A stretch of DNA of 64,000 bases. It comes from JAKQHY01 sp034429475. Its GTDB lineage: Bacteria > Chloroflexota > Anaerolineae > B4-G1 > SLSP01. Below, in pieces: positions 17,928-26,838 of this stretch. Within the stretch, counting starts at the first letter, position 1. Every line of letters starts with the position of its first letter. Below the pieces are notes generated by a model that was given only the letters and a program-made list of their open reading frames with translations, ran no database searches and was not told where the DNA came from. The DNA is taken from contig DAOUGD010000058.1 in NCBI GenBank assembly GCA_034429475.1, positions 7,060 to 71,059 on the forward strand, read 5' to 3'. The translations under genes were made by a program, and so were the position numbers.

Positions 17928-17956
17928 TTGACAAAACCCATTCACCCGGCTACACT
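17928..17956 (+). promoter_or_regulatory. Sigma70-type promoter of the mutase fusion gene
   Basis: A consensus TTGACA at 17928-17933 is followed by a 17-bp spacer and TACACT at 17951-17956. The gene starts 189 bases downstream, so the transcript leader would contain the hairpin element. Confidence 0.7.
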
Positions 17957-17973
17957 GTCAACCAATCTGAGAT

Positions 17974-18066
17974 TCAGTAGATGAAAATTTAAGGTCGTAG
18001 TAACGACTTTAGTCGTCAAAAGAACCACTGAAGTGGTTACTACGAACCCAATTTTTGATCTACTGA
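17974..18066. repeat. Hairpin element copy A (CAGTAGA-ended)
   Basis: The ends TCAGTAGA and TCTACTGA are inverted. Inside are two small palindromes, CGACTTTAGTCG and CCACTGAAGTGG, flanked by GTAGTAAC and GTTACTAC. It is one of three copies in the window. Confidence 0.85.
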
Positions 18067-18144
18067 GATTGGGTGATGGAGTCTGCTCTCAATCGCTCAA
18101 TCTCAAATCAACAAATCTTAAATCCAAGCTCTGTGGAGGTAAGC

Positions 18145-20358
18145 ATGACCCATGACGCTCCGACCTTAAAAGTCGTGATCCTGGCCGCCGGGCAGGAATC
18201 TATTGCCGAAGATGTCACGCCGATGGTGTTGGCGCCGCTTGGCGAGCACAAGGTGATTGATTATGTGGTGCAGAATGCGCTGCAACTGGCGTCTCCCGAA
18301 GACCTGTACGTGATCGTGGCGGGCGAGGATGACGCGGTGACGGCGCATCTGCGGGCGCAGGGCGTCGCGGCGCACTTCGTCGTGCAGCAGGAGCGGCGGG
18401 GCACCGGGCACGCCGTCTTGCAGCTCGCGCCGCTGCTGGCGGACTTCGACGGCGACCTGCTCATCCTCTACGGTGACACGCCGTTGTTCCGCCCGGCCTC
18501 GATTCGCGGCCTGCTCAACCGGCACCGGCTCAAGCAGGCGCAGCTCACGCTGCTGATCGCGGTGATGGATCATCCGCTGCCCTACGGACGCATCATCCGC
18601 GACGCCGCCGGCCGGATTATGGATATCATCGAACATACTGACGCTTCGCCGGAAGTGCGCGAAATCTGCGAGTTGAACGTCGGCGCGTACGTCGCGCGCG
18701 CATCCGCGTTGTTTGCGACGCTCAAGACGCTGCCGCCGTCATCGGTGGATGGCGATTACCGGCTGACCGACTGCGCGCACCGTCTGATCCACGCCGGGAA
18801 GCGCGTCAACAGTTACCGGATTTACGATGAGGGTGAAGTGCTCGGCATCAACACGCACAACGATTTGGAGCAGGCCGCCTTCGTCCTGCAAAAACGCCTC
18901 TACCGCCCGCGCCGCAACGATGAGCAGAACGTCATCGCCTTTGGCACCGGCGGCTGGCGGGCCGTCATCGGCGAAGGGTTCACGCTGCACAACGTCCGCC
19001 GGCTCAGCCAGGCGCTCGCCAACGCCATCACGCGCCGCGGCGACGAGAAGCGCGGCGTCCTCATCGGCTACGACCGGCGCTTCCTCTCGGATCGCTCCGC
19101 CGAAGCTGCCGCCGAGGTGTTTGCCGGGAACAATATTCTCACTTATCTGCTTTCAGAAGACGCCCCCACCCCGCTCGTCACGTATGCCACGGCGCAACAA
19201 AAGGCGGCCTACGGGTTAGCCTTCACCGCCAGTCACAACCCGCCGGAATGGAACGGTCTCAAGGTCTTCCAGGGGGATGGCGCCTTTCTGCCGGACGCGG
19301 AGACGCGCCAGATCGAGGCCGAGGCGAACCGACTCCAGCCGCAGGATGTGGTCAAGATTGACCTCGACCTGGGGCTGGATGCCGGCATCATCCGCCGCTG
19401 CGACTTCACCAACGAGTACGTGGACGCGGTGGAACGGTTGATTGACCTGAAGATCATCCGCGACGCCGGTCTGCGCGTCATCGTGGATCCGATGTACGGC
19501 GTGGGGCAGCTCACGCTGGGTATCCTGCTCACGGAAGCGCGCTGCCGCGTCACCTTCATCAATGAACGGCGCAATCCCCTGTTCGGCGGACGTTCGCCCG
19601 CGCCGGATCTGGACGCGCTGCGGCTGCTCGTCACCCACATCCGCAACGAAGGCTACGACCTGGGGCTGGCAACCGATGGCGACGCCGACCGCATCGCCAT
19701 TGTGGATGAGTTGGGGGAATACATCCCGGTCAACGATATCCTGCTGCTGCTGTACTGGTACTTGCGCGCAGTGCGCGGAGAGCGCGGCGGGGTGGTGCGC
19801 AATCTGGCGACGACGCACTTGCTGGATCGGCTGGCGGCGCATTTCAACGAGAAATGTTACGAGACGTCGGTGGGCTTCAAGCACATCGTCTCCGCGATGG
19901 TGGCGCACGACGCGCTGCTCGGCGGGGAATCCAGCGGCGGGCTGACCATCCGGGGGCATATTTTGGGGAAAGACGGCATTTTCGCCGCCGGCCTCATCGT
20001 GGAGATGCTGGCGCGCACCGGGCAGAAGATTTCTGAACTGCGACGGCGCGTCTACGACATCACCGGGCGGCTGTACAGCGAAGAGGCCAACCTCCCGGCG
20101 ACGCCGGAGATGCGGATCATCATCCCGCAGCGGCTGCACGCGCTGGTGGAAGCACACAAACATACGCCCGCGCGCCTGGGCGAATTCCAGGTCACGCGCA
20201 TCACGACGTATGACGGCTTCAAGCTGTACCTGGAAAACGACAACTGGGCGTTGCTGCGCTTCTCCGGCACCGAGCCGGTGCTGCGGTTGTTCGTGGAGGC
20301 GGATTCGGTCGAAAAAGCGAGAACTCTGATTGAAAGCCTGAAGGAGTTGGCTTTCTAA
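18145..20358 (+). CDS. GlmU-type nucleotidyltransferase fused to phosphohexomutase
   Basis: Residues ~8-245 form a sugar-phosphate nucleotidyltransferase (VVILAAGQ, QERRGTGHAVL, LYGDTPL, ELNVGAY) like the pyrophosphorylase half of GlmU. Residues ~280-737 form an alpha-D-phosphohexomutase: phosphoserine loop TASHNPPEWNG, metal loop DGDADR, sugar loop GGESSGG and phosphate loop RFSGTEP. One enzyme could thus make an NDP-sugar from a hexose-6-phosphate. The nucleotidyltransferase glycine loop is atypical (AAGQESIAED instead of G-x-G-x-R-M), so that half could be weak or have another role. The ATG at 18145 has GGAGGT five bases ahead and is preferred over the in-frame ATG 24 codons upstream. This is the only plus-strand gene in the first 51 kb. 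Confidence 0.9.
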   Translation: MTHDAPTLKVVILAAGQESIAEDVTPMVLAPLGEHKVIDYVVQNALQLASPEDLYVIVAGEDDAVTAHLRAQGVAAHFVVQQERRGTGHAVLQLAPLLADFDGDLLILYGDTPLFRPASIRGLLNRHRLKQAQLTLLIAVMDHPLPYGRIIRDAAGRIMDIIEHTDASPEVREICELNVGAYVARASALFATLKTLPPSSVDGDYRLTDCAHRLIHAGKRVNSYRIYDEGEVLGINTHNDLEQAAFVLQKRLYRPRRNDEQNVIAFGTGGWRAVIGEGFTLHNVRRLSQALANAITRRGDEKRGVLIGYDRRFLSDRSAEAAAEVFAGNNILTYLLSEDAPTPLVTYATAQQKAAYGLAFTASHNPPEWNGLKVFQGDGAFLPDAETRQIEAEANRLQPQDVVKIDLDLGLDAGIIRRCDFTNEYVDAVERLIDLKIIRDAGLRVIVDPMYGVGQLTLGILLTEARCRVTFINERRNPLFGGRSPAPDLDALRLLVTHIRNEGYDLGLATDGDADRIAIVDELGEYIPVNDILLLLYWYLRAVRGERGGVVRNLATTHLLDRLAAHFNEKCYETSVGFKHIVSAMVAHDALLGGESSGGLTIRGHILGKDGIFAAGLIVEMLARTGQKISELRRRVYDITGRLYSEEANLPATPEMRIIIPQRLHALVEAHKHTPARLGEFQVTRITTYDGFKLYLENDNWALLRFSGTEPVLRLFVEADSVEKARTLIESLKELAF

Positions 20359-20370
20359 CGTAGCGAGGGA

Positions 20371-20446
20371 TTAGGACGCAGATGAACGCGGATGAACGCT
20401 GATTTTTTAAATTATCTGCGTGGCTCTGCGAAAATCTGCGTCCTGA
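20371..20446. repeat. Palindromic island (GATGAACGCG / ATCTGCGT)
   Basis: Words GACGCAGATGAACGCGGATGAACGC are mirrored by ATCTGCGTGGCTCTGCG and ATCTGCGTCC, in two inverted arms. It lies between two converging genes, so it may also act as a terminator for either side. Confidence 0.7.
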
Positions 20447-20454
20447 TATTTTCT

Positions 20455-21468
20455 CTACTGTGCAATGGGCTTGCTGTAAATAAGCGTGTGATACCGCACC
20501 TGGAAGCCCATGTCGAGGTAGAGCGACATGGGGTTGAAGGGGTTCTCCGTGTGGGAGGAGAGCGCCGCCTCCTGCATCCCACGCGCTTTGTACTGCCGGA
20601 GACTGGCAGCAATCATCGCCCGCGCCAATCCACGGCGGCGATAGGGCCGCAGTACAGAAATATACTCGACGTAGCCGCGTTGACGGTTGTAAAAAGCATT
20701 TTCTTCGGCCAGAATGTAATTCAGAATCAAGCCGGCAATCTCGTTCGTTTGGCTATCCCAGGCAACCACCCACAGGGAATGGTCAGAGAGCGACTCGTCA
20801 TTGATCCATTCAGCGAACCCTTCATCGCTGGGGTCCAGACCGTGAATGTGTTCCTTGAAGGCTTCACAGTGGGCTTCATAGATTGCGCGAACGTCCTTGT
20901 CGGCCACCGGGCGGATTTCGATGCCGTCTGGCAAAGTATAGGCAGGGATAGGCTCCAGAGCAGGCCGCACCATAATGGCGTGAGCGGCCAACTGCGTGTA
21001 GCCGGCCGATTGCAGGAGCGCCCTCTGATAAACGTCGGCCTCGTTCACCGCTATCTTGAAAATGGCTGCGACAGCCGGAGAAGCGCAAAAAAGTTCAGAC
21101 ACCCGCTGTTCCAAGTAGCGCAACGCGGCCTCCTCAATGCCGCGATGACGCCATTCGGGCAGTAAAAAGAATTCATGAAACCCAACGTCCAGGTCTTTGC
21201 GTTGGTGGAAGAGGTCGCAAGCGCCCCAACCGATCATCGTTCCCGCAACTTCCACAATCAGTTGATTCCGACGGTAGTTGGCGGTCTGAGATGCCAAGTC
21301 CTGAGCGAGGGATTCGGGAGACCTCGGTAAGAATTCGGGATTATTCACCGGTGCGACAAGATTGTAGAGTTGGCTCATTCGGGGAAAGTCGGTCTCGGGA
21401 TCCAGCAGACGATAACGCAGACCGGCAATATCTGGCGAGTCAAGCATGGGGAGGGGCAAGCCTTGCAT
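20455..21468 (-). CDS. Tandem-GNAT acetyltransferase
   Basis: The 337-residue protein contains two GNAT domains, as in mycothiol-synthase-like proteins. The first (residues ~15-165) has a degenerate acetyl-CoA loop (LPEWRHRGIEEAAL). The second (~180-330) has a good motif A (VLRPYRRRGLARAMI) and the NPFNPMSLYLDMGF end block. In this architecture usually only one half is catalytic, here most likely the C-terminal one. The acceptor is unknown. The ATG abuts the MFS stop (TAAATG), so it is co-translated with that transporter, hinting that both may act on the same compound. Confidence 0.87.
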   Translation of the reverse strand: MQGLPLPMLDSPDIAGLRYRLLDPETDFPRMSQLYNLVAPVNNPEFLPRSPESLAQDLASQTANYRRNQLIVEVAGTMIGWGACDLFHQRKDLDVGFHEFFLLPEWRHRGIEEAALRYLEQRVSELFCASPAVAAIFKIAVNEADVYQRALLQSAGYTQLAAHAIMVRPALEPIPAYTLPDGIEIRPVADKDVRAIYEAHCEAFKEHIHGLDPSDEGFAEWINDESLSDHSLWVVAWDSQTNEIAGLILNYILAEENAFYNRQRGYVEYISVLRPYRRRGLARAMIAASLRQYKARGMQEAALSSHTENPFNPMSLYLDMGFQVRYHTLIYSKPIAQ

Positions 21469-22740
21469 TTATTTATCCTTCTCGGGTTCCGTCACCCGCA
21501 ACATCCAGAAGAGGCCGGTCGCCAGCAGGTGGATCCCGCCGGCAATGAAGAACACGGTGCGGAAATCCAATCTATCCGCCAGCAGGCTGCCAACCAGCGG
21601 CGCAAGGAAAATGGTCAGGTTCGCCAGCAGCGAATCCAGTGCGACAAAACTGGGGCGGCGCGCGGCCGGCGTGACCGTCAACAACGTATCGAAAAATGAG
21701 ATGTCAATGCCGGTGACAAAGAATCCTTGCACGATGGCGACCGGCAGCAGCCAGGTCGGGTCGGGGATCAGGCCCGTCAAGACAGGGTAGAATCCGAGGC
21801 AAGTCGTGCAGATCAACATGGCACGATGGTGTCCTTTGCGGCTGATATGCCGTCCCCACGTAAAGTAGCCGAGGATCAGCGTCAGCTTGCCGATGGTGGC
21901 TTGCCAGCCGATCCACAGGTCGGACGTATCTAACTGCCGAATCCAGTAGATGCTGTACAGCGCGCTCGGCAGGTTGAGGCCAAAGCGCAGCACAATGGCC
22001 GTACACTCGTAACGCCAAAAGGCCGGAACGGCCACCATCTGCCCGTAAGCGCGCGCCCGCTGCCAAAGCGACTGCCGCGCGCCCGGCGTATGCACCACCG
22101 GCACATTGTCCGGGATACGAATTTTGGCATAGAAGAACATCCCGGCGGTGCTGCCGATGAAGGAAATCAGGAACACAAGCTGGTAGCTCAGTGGCGAGGG
22201 CAGCCGATCCAGCAGATAGCCAAACACAGCCGTCGAGCCGGCCGTCACCAGGCTCAGGATGGCCCAGCGCGCGCCGTTGACGCGGGCGCGGCGTTCTGGC
22301 GGGAGCATCTCGGCCGCCGCCGTCATCCACGCCATATCCACCACGGCGCCAAAAACCGATTTGACGGCCCACACCACCACAATCACTTCCACCAGATGCT
22401 CGTGGACAAAAAAAGGCAGCAGGGCGATTACCAGAAACGATCCCCGGAAGAAGAGGCGGGCAAAATTCACAAAGCGGATCATATCGCGCTGCCGCTCCAC
22501 CCAGCGGGCGGCGGGGATGGACGAGAGGGCGGTGACGATGGAGGGCAACGCGGCCAGCAAACTAACCATCAAGTTGGAAGCGCCCAGCCGCACGATGAAA
22601 ACCGAGAGGAAACTAAAAATCCCCCCATTCATCATGCCCTGCAAGGCGGTGTCTACTGTAAAGTAGAATATATTCCGATTGACAGGGGAAAGGCGGCTGG
22701 GGAACAGCCACCGCAGGGTTGCCGCGTAAGGGAAACGCAC
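21469..22740 (-). CDS. MFS transporter
   Basis: About 423 residues with roughly twelve hydrophobic segments, from GGIFSFLSVFIVRLG near residue 35 to FIAGGIHLLATGLFWML at the end. The internal loop RWVERQRDM and the region after segment 6 fit the major facilitator fold. No substrate motif is recognised. I place the start at a GTG (22740) right after the stop of the upstream LysM gene. The frame is open further upstream only by running into that gene, and the first internal ATG (MMNGG) would delete part of the first helix. Coupled to the tandem-GNAT gene downstream. Confidence 0.82.
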   Translation of the reverse strand: MRFPYAATLRWLFPSRLSPVNRNIFYFTVDTALQGMMNGGIFSFLSVFIVRLGASNLMVSLLAALPSIVTALSSIPAARWVERQRDMIRFVNFARLFFRGSFLVIALLPFFVHEHLVEVIVVVWAVKSVFGAVVDMAWMTAAAEMLPPERRARVNGARWAILSLVTAGSTAVFGYLLDRLPSPLSYQLVFLISFIGSTAGMFFYAKIRIPDNVPVVHTPGARQSLWQRARAYGQMVAVPAFWRYECTAIVLRFGLNLPSALYSIYWIRQLDTSDLWIGWQATIGKLTLILGYFTWGRHISRKGHHRAMLICTTCLGFYPVLTGLIPDPTWLLPVAIVQGFFVTGIDISFFDTLLTVTPAARRPSFVALDSLLANLTIFLAPLVGSLLADRLDFRTVFFIAGGIHLLATGLFWMLRVTEPEKDK

Positions 22741-22748
22741 AGAACGTA

Positions 22749-24092
22749 CTATAGGCGTAATCGGCGTGGACGTTGGTTGAGCAGCGCAATAAGCACGATC
22801 ACCAACACCACAATGACGATCCCCATGCCGATCACCAGCAGCCACAATCCCGCCGACGCACCGTCAGACGTGGTTGACGTGGGGGATGGCACCGGCGAGG
22901 ACGTTGACGCCGGCGCCAGGCTCGTGGCCCGCACGGGCAGCGGCGTGACCGTAGGCATAGGCGGCAGCGACGTTGCGGTAGGGGCGGGCGGCATGGGCGT
23001 CGCTGTAGGCATGGGCGTCGCTGTAGGCATGGGCGTCGCTGTAGGCATGGGCGTCGCCGTGGCCGACGGCAGGGCAATGACCAGTTCTTGTCCCACGAGC
23101 AACACACTGCTATCGTTTAAGGCGTTGAGTTGTTTAATCTGATCCAGCGGGACCTGATACTGTTTGGCAATGGCGTAGAGCGTATCGCCGGTCTGCACGA
23201 TGTGGACGGTAGAGCCATCCGGCAGCGGCGTTGGCGTAGCAAACGGCGTCGCCGTACCCGCGGGCGTTGCCGTCGGCGCCGGCGTGGAGGTGGGTAATGA
23301 GGGATCCAGGGTCGCCGTCGGCGCCACCGTGACCGGCTGCGGGGTGGCCGTCGGCGGCATTTCGTTCAGCGCCACCAGACTGGCATCGTCAATGTAAACG
23401 TCGTTGTGCATACGGAAAACACTATCAAACCAGTCGGCATACGAGTAGGTGAAGACAGTCACGGTGTTGTTTTGTGCCACGGCGTCTACCTGGAACAAGG
23501 TCCAGACATCGTAGGCGTTGATCTCCGAACTCCACACCACCGTGCCGGCCCAGGGATTGGTGCCGCCGGTCGGGTCAATACCGACTTTGGTGTGCATGGG
23601 TGAGGGGCTGTTCGACAAGTGACCGGTGGGGCAGATATTCCACTGGTCGCCGGCCATACAACTCCATGTTTGCATATACGCCGAAAACCGCAGCGGCGTT
23701 CCGGGAGTAATCCCGCCCACTTGCTGATACAGACCGGCAATATGCTGTCCGCCAAAGGTAAAATATTTCTGCGCCAGCCTGCCGGAGTGGACGCGGTAGG
23801 CATACTCCTCCGATTTGACGTCGCGGAATTCCGGACGCTTCCACTTATCTGGGACTGGGACGTTTTCTGGGGCATTATCCACATAAAACGCCCGCCAACC
23901 GGGGCAAATCTGCACTTCGGGAATGCCATCTTGCAGAGGCCATGAACGGATATCCCAATCCCACCATTCAAAATCGCCATTGACCAGGAGATTGGTTCCT
24001 CCCTGCTGCGCAGATACAGCAGCAAGGCCTGGGCCTATCGTCAGCATCAACATCCACAGAAAGAAAATCTTTGTGAGCCGTTTGACCATCAT
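22749..24092 (-). CDS. Secreted/membrane-anchored LysM protein
   Basis: The protein has an N-terminal signal peptide (KIFFLWMLMLTIGPGLAAVSAQ). A beta-rich domain begins NLLVNGDFEWWDWD (residues ~40-250), like carbohydrate-binding NPCBM/CBM modules that start LxNGDFE. Then comes a PT-rich linker and one LysM motif (VHIVQTGDTLYAIAKQYQVP...VLLVGQELVIA), which binds peptidoglycan-type GlcNAc polymers. A second PT/PMP-rich linker carries the 18-bp DNA repeat, and a C-terminal transmembrane helix ends in a basic tail (NQRPRRLRL). It is therefore predicted outside the cytoplasmic membrane. I start at the ATG at 24092 (MMVKRL); a TTG nine codons earlier is possible. Substrate of the first domain is unknown. 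Confidence 0.85.
   Translation of the reverse strand: MMVKRLTKIFFLWMLMLTIGPGLAAVSAQQGGTNLLVNGDFEWWDWDIRSWPLQDGIPEVQICPGWRAFYVDNAPENVPVPDKWKRPEFRDVKSEEYAYRVHSGRLAQKYFTFGGQHIAGLYQQVGGITPGTPLRFSAYMQTWSCMAGDQWNICPTGHLSNSPSPMHTKVGIDPTGGTNPWAGTVVWSSEINAYDVWTLFQVDAVAQNNTVTVFTYSYADWFDSVFRMHNDVYIDDASLVALNEMPPTATPQPVTVAPTATLDPSLPTSTPAPTATPAGTATPFATPTPLPDGSTVHIVQTGDTLYAIAKQYQVPLDQIKQLNALNDSSVLLVGQELVIALPSATATPMPTATPMPTATPMPTATPMPPAPTATSLPPMPTVTPLPVRATSLAPASTSSPVPSPTSTTSDGASAGLWLLVIGMGIVIVVLVIVLIALLNQRPRRLRL
22987..23058. repeat. 18-bp tandem repeat in the LysM gene
   Basis: Four 18-bp units (GTAGGCATGGGCGTCGCT, first and last slightly changed) encode ATPMPT repeats of the linker. It is a likely site of copy-number change. 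Confidence 0.9.
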
Positions 24093-24161
24093 AATCTTTC
24101 TTGCCTTCCTTGTTCTCAAATTTAAGCGTATCTTATCCCTCGTTCCGATAATCCTACAAAA

Positions 24162-24189
24162 TAGAGACGGCCTGCACAGGCCGTCTCTA
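24162..24189 (-). terminator. Rho-independent terminator after the GH130 gene
   Basis: A 13-bp perfect inverted repeat (TAGAGACGGCCTG mirrored) is followed on the minus strand by TATTTTG. It lies 27 bases beyond the stop codon. Confidence 0.75.
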
Positions 24190-24215
24190 CACTTGTTAGG
24201 GGGATATACGGGGCA

Positions 24216-25214
24216 TTATACCATCGAATCGGCTTTCACAAAATCCAGAATCTCGTCCACGTATCCGAACGCCAGCCCCACCACCGTGTCCGCGCCGCCG
24301 TAGTAGATGGCGAGCCGGCCGGTGTCGGCGTCGCAGAGTGCAGCGCAGGGGAAGAAGACGTTGGGCACGTCGCCCATGCACTCGTAGGGCGTCTGCGGGG
24401 ACGCCAGGTAGCGCCGCCCGCGTTTAATGACTTTCCACGGCTTGTCCAGGTCGAGCAGGGCCGCGCCCATGCTGTAGACGAAGCCGTTGCACGAAGTCAG
24501 CACGCCGTGGTAGATAAGCAGCCAGCCCTCGGAAGTCTCAATGGGAATCGGCCCGGCGCCGACTTTCGTGCTTTGCCAGCCGCCATGCGTACCGAAGACG
24601 TAACGATGATTGCCCCAGAAGCGCATATCGGGACTCTCGCTGTAGAAAATGTCGCCAAAGGGCGTGTGCCCGTTGTCGCTGGGACGGCTCACCATCGCAA
24701 ACTTGCCGTTGATTTTGCGGGGGAACAGGACGCCGTTGCGGTTGAAAGGCAAGAAGGCGTTCTCCAATTGGTAGAACGTCTCGAAGTCATAGGTGTAACC
24801 GATGCCGATGGTCGGGCCGTGAAAGGCGTTGCACCACGTCACGTAATAGCGATCCTCAATCCAGACCACGCGGGGGTCGTAGCCGTACACAAAATGGTTG
24901 ACCTCACTGCAATCGCACTCGGTCGGGTTGCAGGCAAATTCGATGCGCTGCGGCTGCAATTTCCAGCCGATGCCATCCACGCTGCGCCCGACGTGCAATT
25001 GCATTTGCCGCCCGGTGTCGTCCACCCGGAACACGCCGGCAAACTTGCCCTGATAGGGCACCACGGCGCTGTTGAAGATGCTGTTCGCGCACGGAATCGC
25101 GTTGCGCGGGATGACCGGGTTAGCCGAGTAGCGCCACACGGCGGTCTGGCAGCCGGCCGGCTTTTCCTCCCAGGGAATATTGGGCAGGGGCTTTCCGATG
25201 ATCTTGACAGACAT
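24216..25214 (-). CDS. Glycoside hydrolase family 130 (mannoside phosphorylase-like)
   Basis: The 332-residue protein is a five-bladed beta-propeller typical of GH130: NPVIPRNAIPCANSIFNSAV, GYDPRVVWIEDRYYVTW, PFNRNGVLFPRKINGKFAMVSRP, GPIPIETSEGWLLIYHGV and RLAIYYGGADT. GH130 enzymes phosphorolyse or hydrolyse beta-mannosides, releasing mannose-1-phosphate. The general acid Asp of the family falls in the YDPRV block. No signal peptide, so it acts in the cytoplasm on imported oligosaccharides. The ATG at 25214 has AAGGAG six bases ahead; a GTG two codons earlier overlaps that site. No mannose ABC importer is adjacent, but the Opp-like system at 34-40 kb could feed it. Confidence 0.92.
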   Translation of the reverse strand: MSVKIIGKPLPNIPWEEKPAGCQTAVWRYSANPVIPRNAIPCANSIFNSAVVPYQGKFAGVFRVDDTGRQMQLHVGRSVDGIGWKLQPQRIEFACNPTECDCSEVNHFVYGYDPRVVWIEDRYYVTWCNAFHGPTIGIGYTYDFETFYQLENAFLPFNRNGVLFPRKINGKFAMVSRPSDNGHTPFGDIFYSESPDMRFWGNHRYVFGTHGGWQSTKVGAGPIPIETSEGWLLIYHGVLTSCNGFVYSMGAALLDLDKPWKVIKRGRRYLASPQTPYECMGDVPNVFFPCAALCDADTGRLAIYYGGADTVVGLAFGYVDEILDFVKADSMV

Positions 25215-25278
25215 ATTCACTCCTTTTATGAGAAAAATTCGGTTCGTTGAAACTTGCTGATTTCAAGCATACCTGAGT

Positions 25279-25374
25279 CTCAGTAGATCAAAAAATTGGG
25301 TTCGTAGTAACCGCTTTAGCGGTTTCTGAGACGGCTGAAGCCGTTACTACCAGCCTAAAATTTGATCTACTGAG
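25279..25374. repeat. Hairpin element copy B (CTCAGTAG-ended)
   Basis: This 96-bp element has near-perfect ends, CTCAGTAGATCAAA and TTTGATCTACTGAG. Inside, CCGCTTTAGCGG and ACGGCTGAAGCCGT replace the palindromes of the other copies but keep pairing, so stem changes are compensated. It lies between GH130 and gdhA. Confidence 0.88.
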
Positions 25375-25450
25375 TTTGATAATTTAGCAATGAGACGTCA
25401 AACGTCAAGCATCCTGACGTTTGACGTTTTGACGTTTGACGGAATCGAAC

Positions 25451-26710
25451 TCATGGGAAGATGCCGCGCTCTTTGTAGACTTTCTCCAGGCGGCTCAACG
25501 CCACGATGTAGGCCGCCGTGCGCCAATCCGTCCCGAACTGCGCGGCGGTATCGCGCACCCGCTGGTACGCGCCGACCATTTTGCGATGCAGTTTGGCGTC
25601 CACCTCTTCCAACTCCCAGAATTCGCTGCGCTTGTTCTGGAGCCACTCGAAATAGCTCACGATGACGCCGCCGGCATTGCACAGCACATCCGGGAGCAGT
25701 TCGATGCCGCGCGCCTGCAAAATTTCATCGCCCTGCACGTTGGTCGGGCCATTCGCGCCTTCGATCACCAGCCGCACTTGCAACCAGGGCGCAGACTCGG
25801 CTGTAATCTGGTTTTCCATCGCCGCCGGGACGAAAATATCGGACGGCGTGCTCATAAAGTCCTGGTGGCCGATGGGCGTCGCGCCGGGGTAGCCGGCGAT
25901 CCCTTTGTGGATTTGGACATAAGCATAGAGATCGTCGGCGTCAATGCCGGCCGGATTCGCCAGCGCGCCGGTGTGATCCTCCACCGCCAGGAGTTTGGCG
26001 CCGTGTGGCTTGAGCAGCCGCGCCGTCCACGAGCCGACATTGCCATACCCCTGCACGATGTACGTCGCCTGCCCCAAATCGAAGGCGTTATCTGCGGCCC
26101 AGGCTTCCAGCACAAACACGATCCCCTGTCCGGTAGCCTTGTCCCGCCCCAGGCTGCCGCCCGACTCAATCGGCTTGCCCGTCACGACGTGGACGCACCG
26201 GTTGCGCTCCGCCGGCGACATCATTGAAAGATACGTATCCAGAATCCACGCCATAATCTGCGCGTTGGTGTTGACATCCGGCGCGGGGATGTCGTACTCC
26301 GGCCCGATGTTGCTCCCCAACGCGAAAGTGAAGCGGCGCGTGATCCGTTCCAGTTCGGATTTGGAGTAGTCCGCCGGATTCAGTTGAATCCCGCCCTTGG
26401 CCCCACCGTAGGGAATGCCGGCGATGGCCGACTTCCAGGTCATCCACGTCGCCAGCGCGCGCACCTCGTCAATTTCGACGGACGGGTGAAAGCGCAAGCC
26501 GCCTTTGAACGGCCCCAGGACGTTGTTGTGCTGCACCCGGTAGCCGGTGAACATCTGGATGTGGCCGTCGTCCATGATAACCGGGAAGTTGACGACGATT
26601 TCGTTCATCGTGCTGCTCAAAATCTTGCGGATTTCGGCGTCCAGTCCCATCTTGTCGGCGGCCTTGTTAAATTGCGCCACAACATTATCGTAGACACTTA
26701 GCTTTTCCAC
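25451..26710 (-). CDS. gdhA: Glutamate dehydrogenase
   Basis: The 419-residue protein is a Glu/Leu/Phe/Val dehydrogenase: FKGGLRFHPSV, the catalytic Lys block PYGGAKGGIQLNP, DIPAPDVNTN, the NAD-binding motif VQGYGNVGSWTA, and EGANGPTN with LCNAGGVIVSYFEW. It interconverts glutamate and 2-oxoglutarate plus ammonia. Acidic residues after the second beta strand (AVEDHTG) suggest NAD rather than NADP preference, but this is tentative. The start is a GTG at 26710 with AAAGGAGGT 8 bases ahead; the frame runs 29 codons further back without support. It appears to be a single-gene unit. Confidence 0.95.
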   Translation of the reverse strand: MEKLSVYDNVVAQFNKAADKMGLDAEIRKILSSTMNEIVVNFPVIMDDGHIQMFTGYRVQHNNVLGPFKGGLRFHPSVEIDEVRALATWMTWKSAIAGIPYGGAKGGIQLNPADYSKSELERITRRFTFALGSNIGPEYDIPAPDVNTNAQIMAWILDTYLSMMSPAERNRCVHVVTGKPIESGGSLGRDKATGQGIVFVLEAWAADNAFDLGQATYIVQGYGNVGSWTARLLKPHGAKLLAVEDHTGALANPAGIDADDLYAYVQIHKGIAGYPGATPIGHQDFMSTPSDIFVPAAMENQITAESAPWLQVRLVIEGANGPTNVQGDEILQARGIELLPDVLCNAGGVIVSYFEWLQNKRSEFWELEEVDAKLHRKMVGAYQRVRDTAAQFGTDWRTAAYIVALSRLEKVYKERGIFP

Positions 26711-26734
26711 TTGTTGACCTCCTTTGAAAGATAA

Positions 26735-26748
26735 GCCGCTAAAGCGGC
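26735..26748. repeat. Short palindrome GCCGCTAAAGCGGC
   Basis: A 14-bp palindrome just upstream of gdhA has the same form as the inner palindromes of the hairpin elements (for example CCGCTTTAGCGG). It may be a solo remnant of one. Confidence 0.6.
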
Positions 26749-26764
26749 GGGTTAAAAGATGATG

Positions 26765-26794
26765 TTTTTGCGGACGGCGTACCGTCCGCAAAAA
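26765..26794. terminator. Bidirectional-type terminator between gdhA and the cytochrome gene
   Basis: TTTTTGCGGACGG pairs with CCGTCCGCAAAAA over 13 bp with loop CGTA. T-runs are present on both outer flanks. It should end the cyclase/cytochrome c transcript before gdhA. Confidence 0.88.
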
Positions 26795-26838
26795 CATTCC
26801 TTAAAGAACCGGTCCTCAGGCCGCAAATTTGAGGCACT

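Larger units (their letters stand above)
17799..18144. other. Divergent intergenic region
   Basis: This 346-bp gap separates the minus-strand nitroreductase from the plus-strand mutase fusion. It holds a repeat-like stretch (GGATAGTCG twice, 17813-17846), a strong plus-strand promoter (17928-17956) and a copy of the ~95-bp hairpin element (17974-18066). No further coding is seen. Confidence 0.7.

Noticed and set aside
22987..23058. Tandem repeat as a CRISPR or regulatory array
   Set aside because: The 18-bp units are in frame and encode a linker, so they are a coding repeat.
22090..23142. 350-codon plus-strand frame through the MFS/LysM region with GVAVGMGVAV repeats
   Set aside because: It is the antisense of the PT-rich linker repeats and the transporter.
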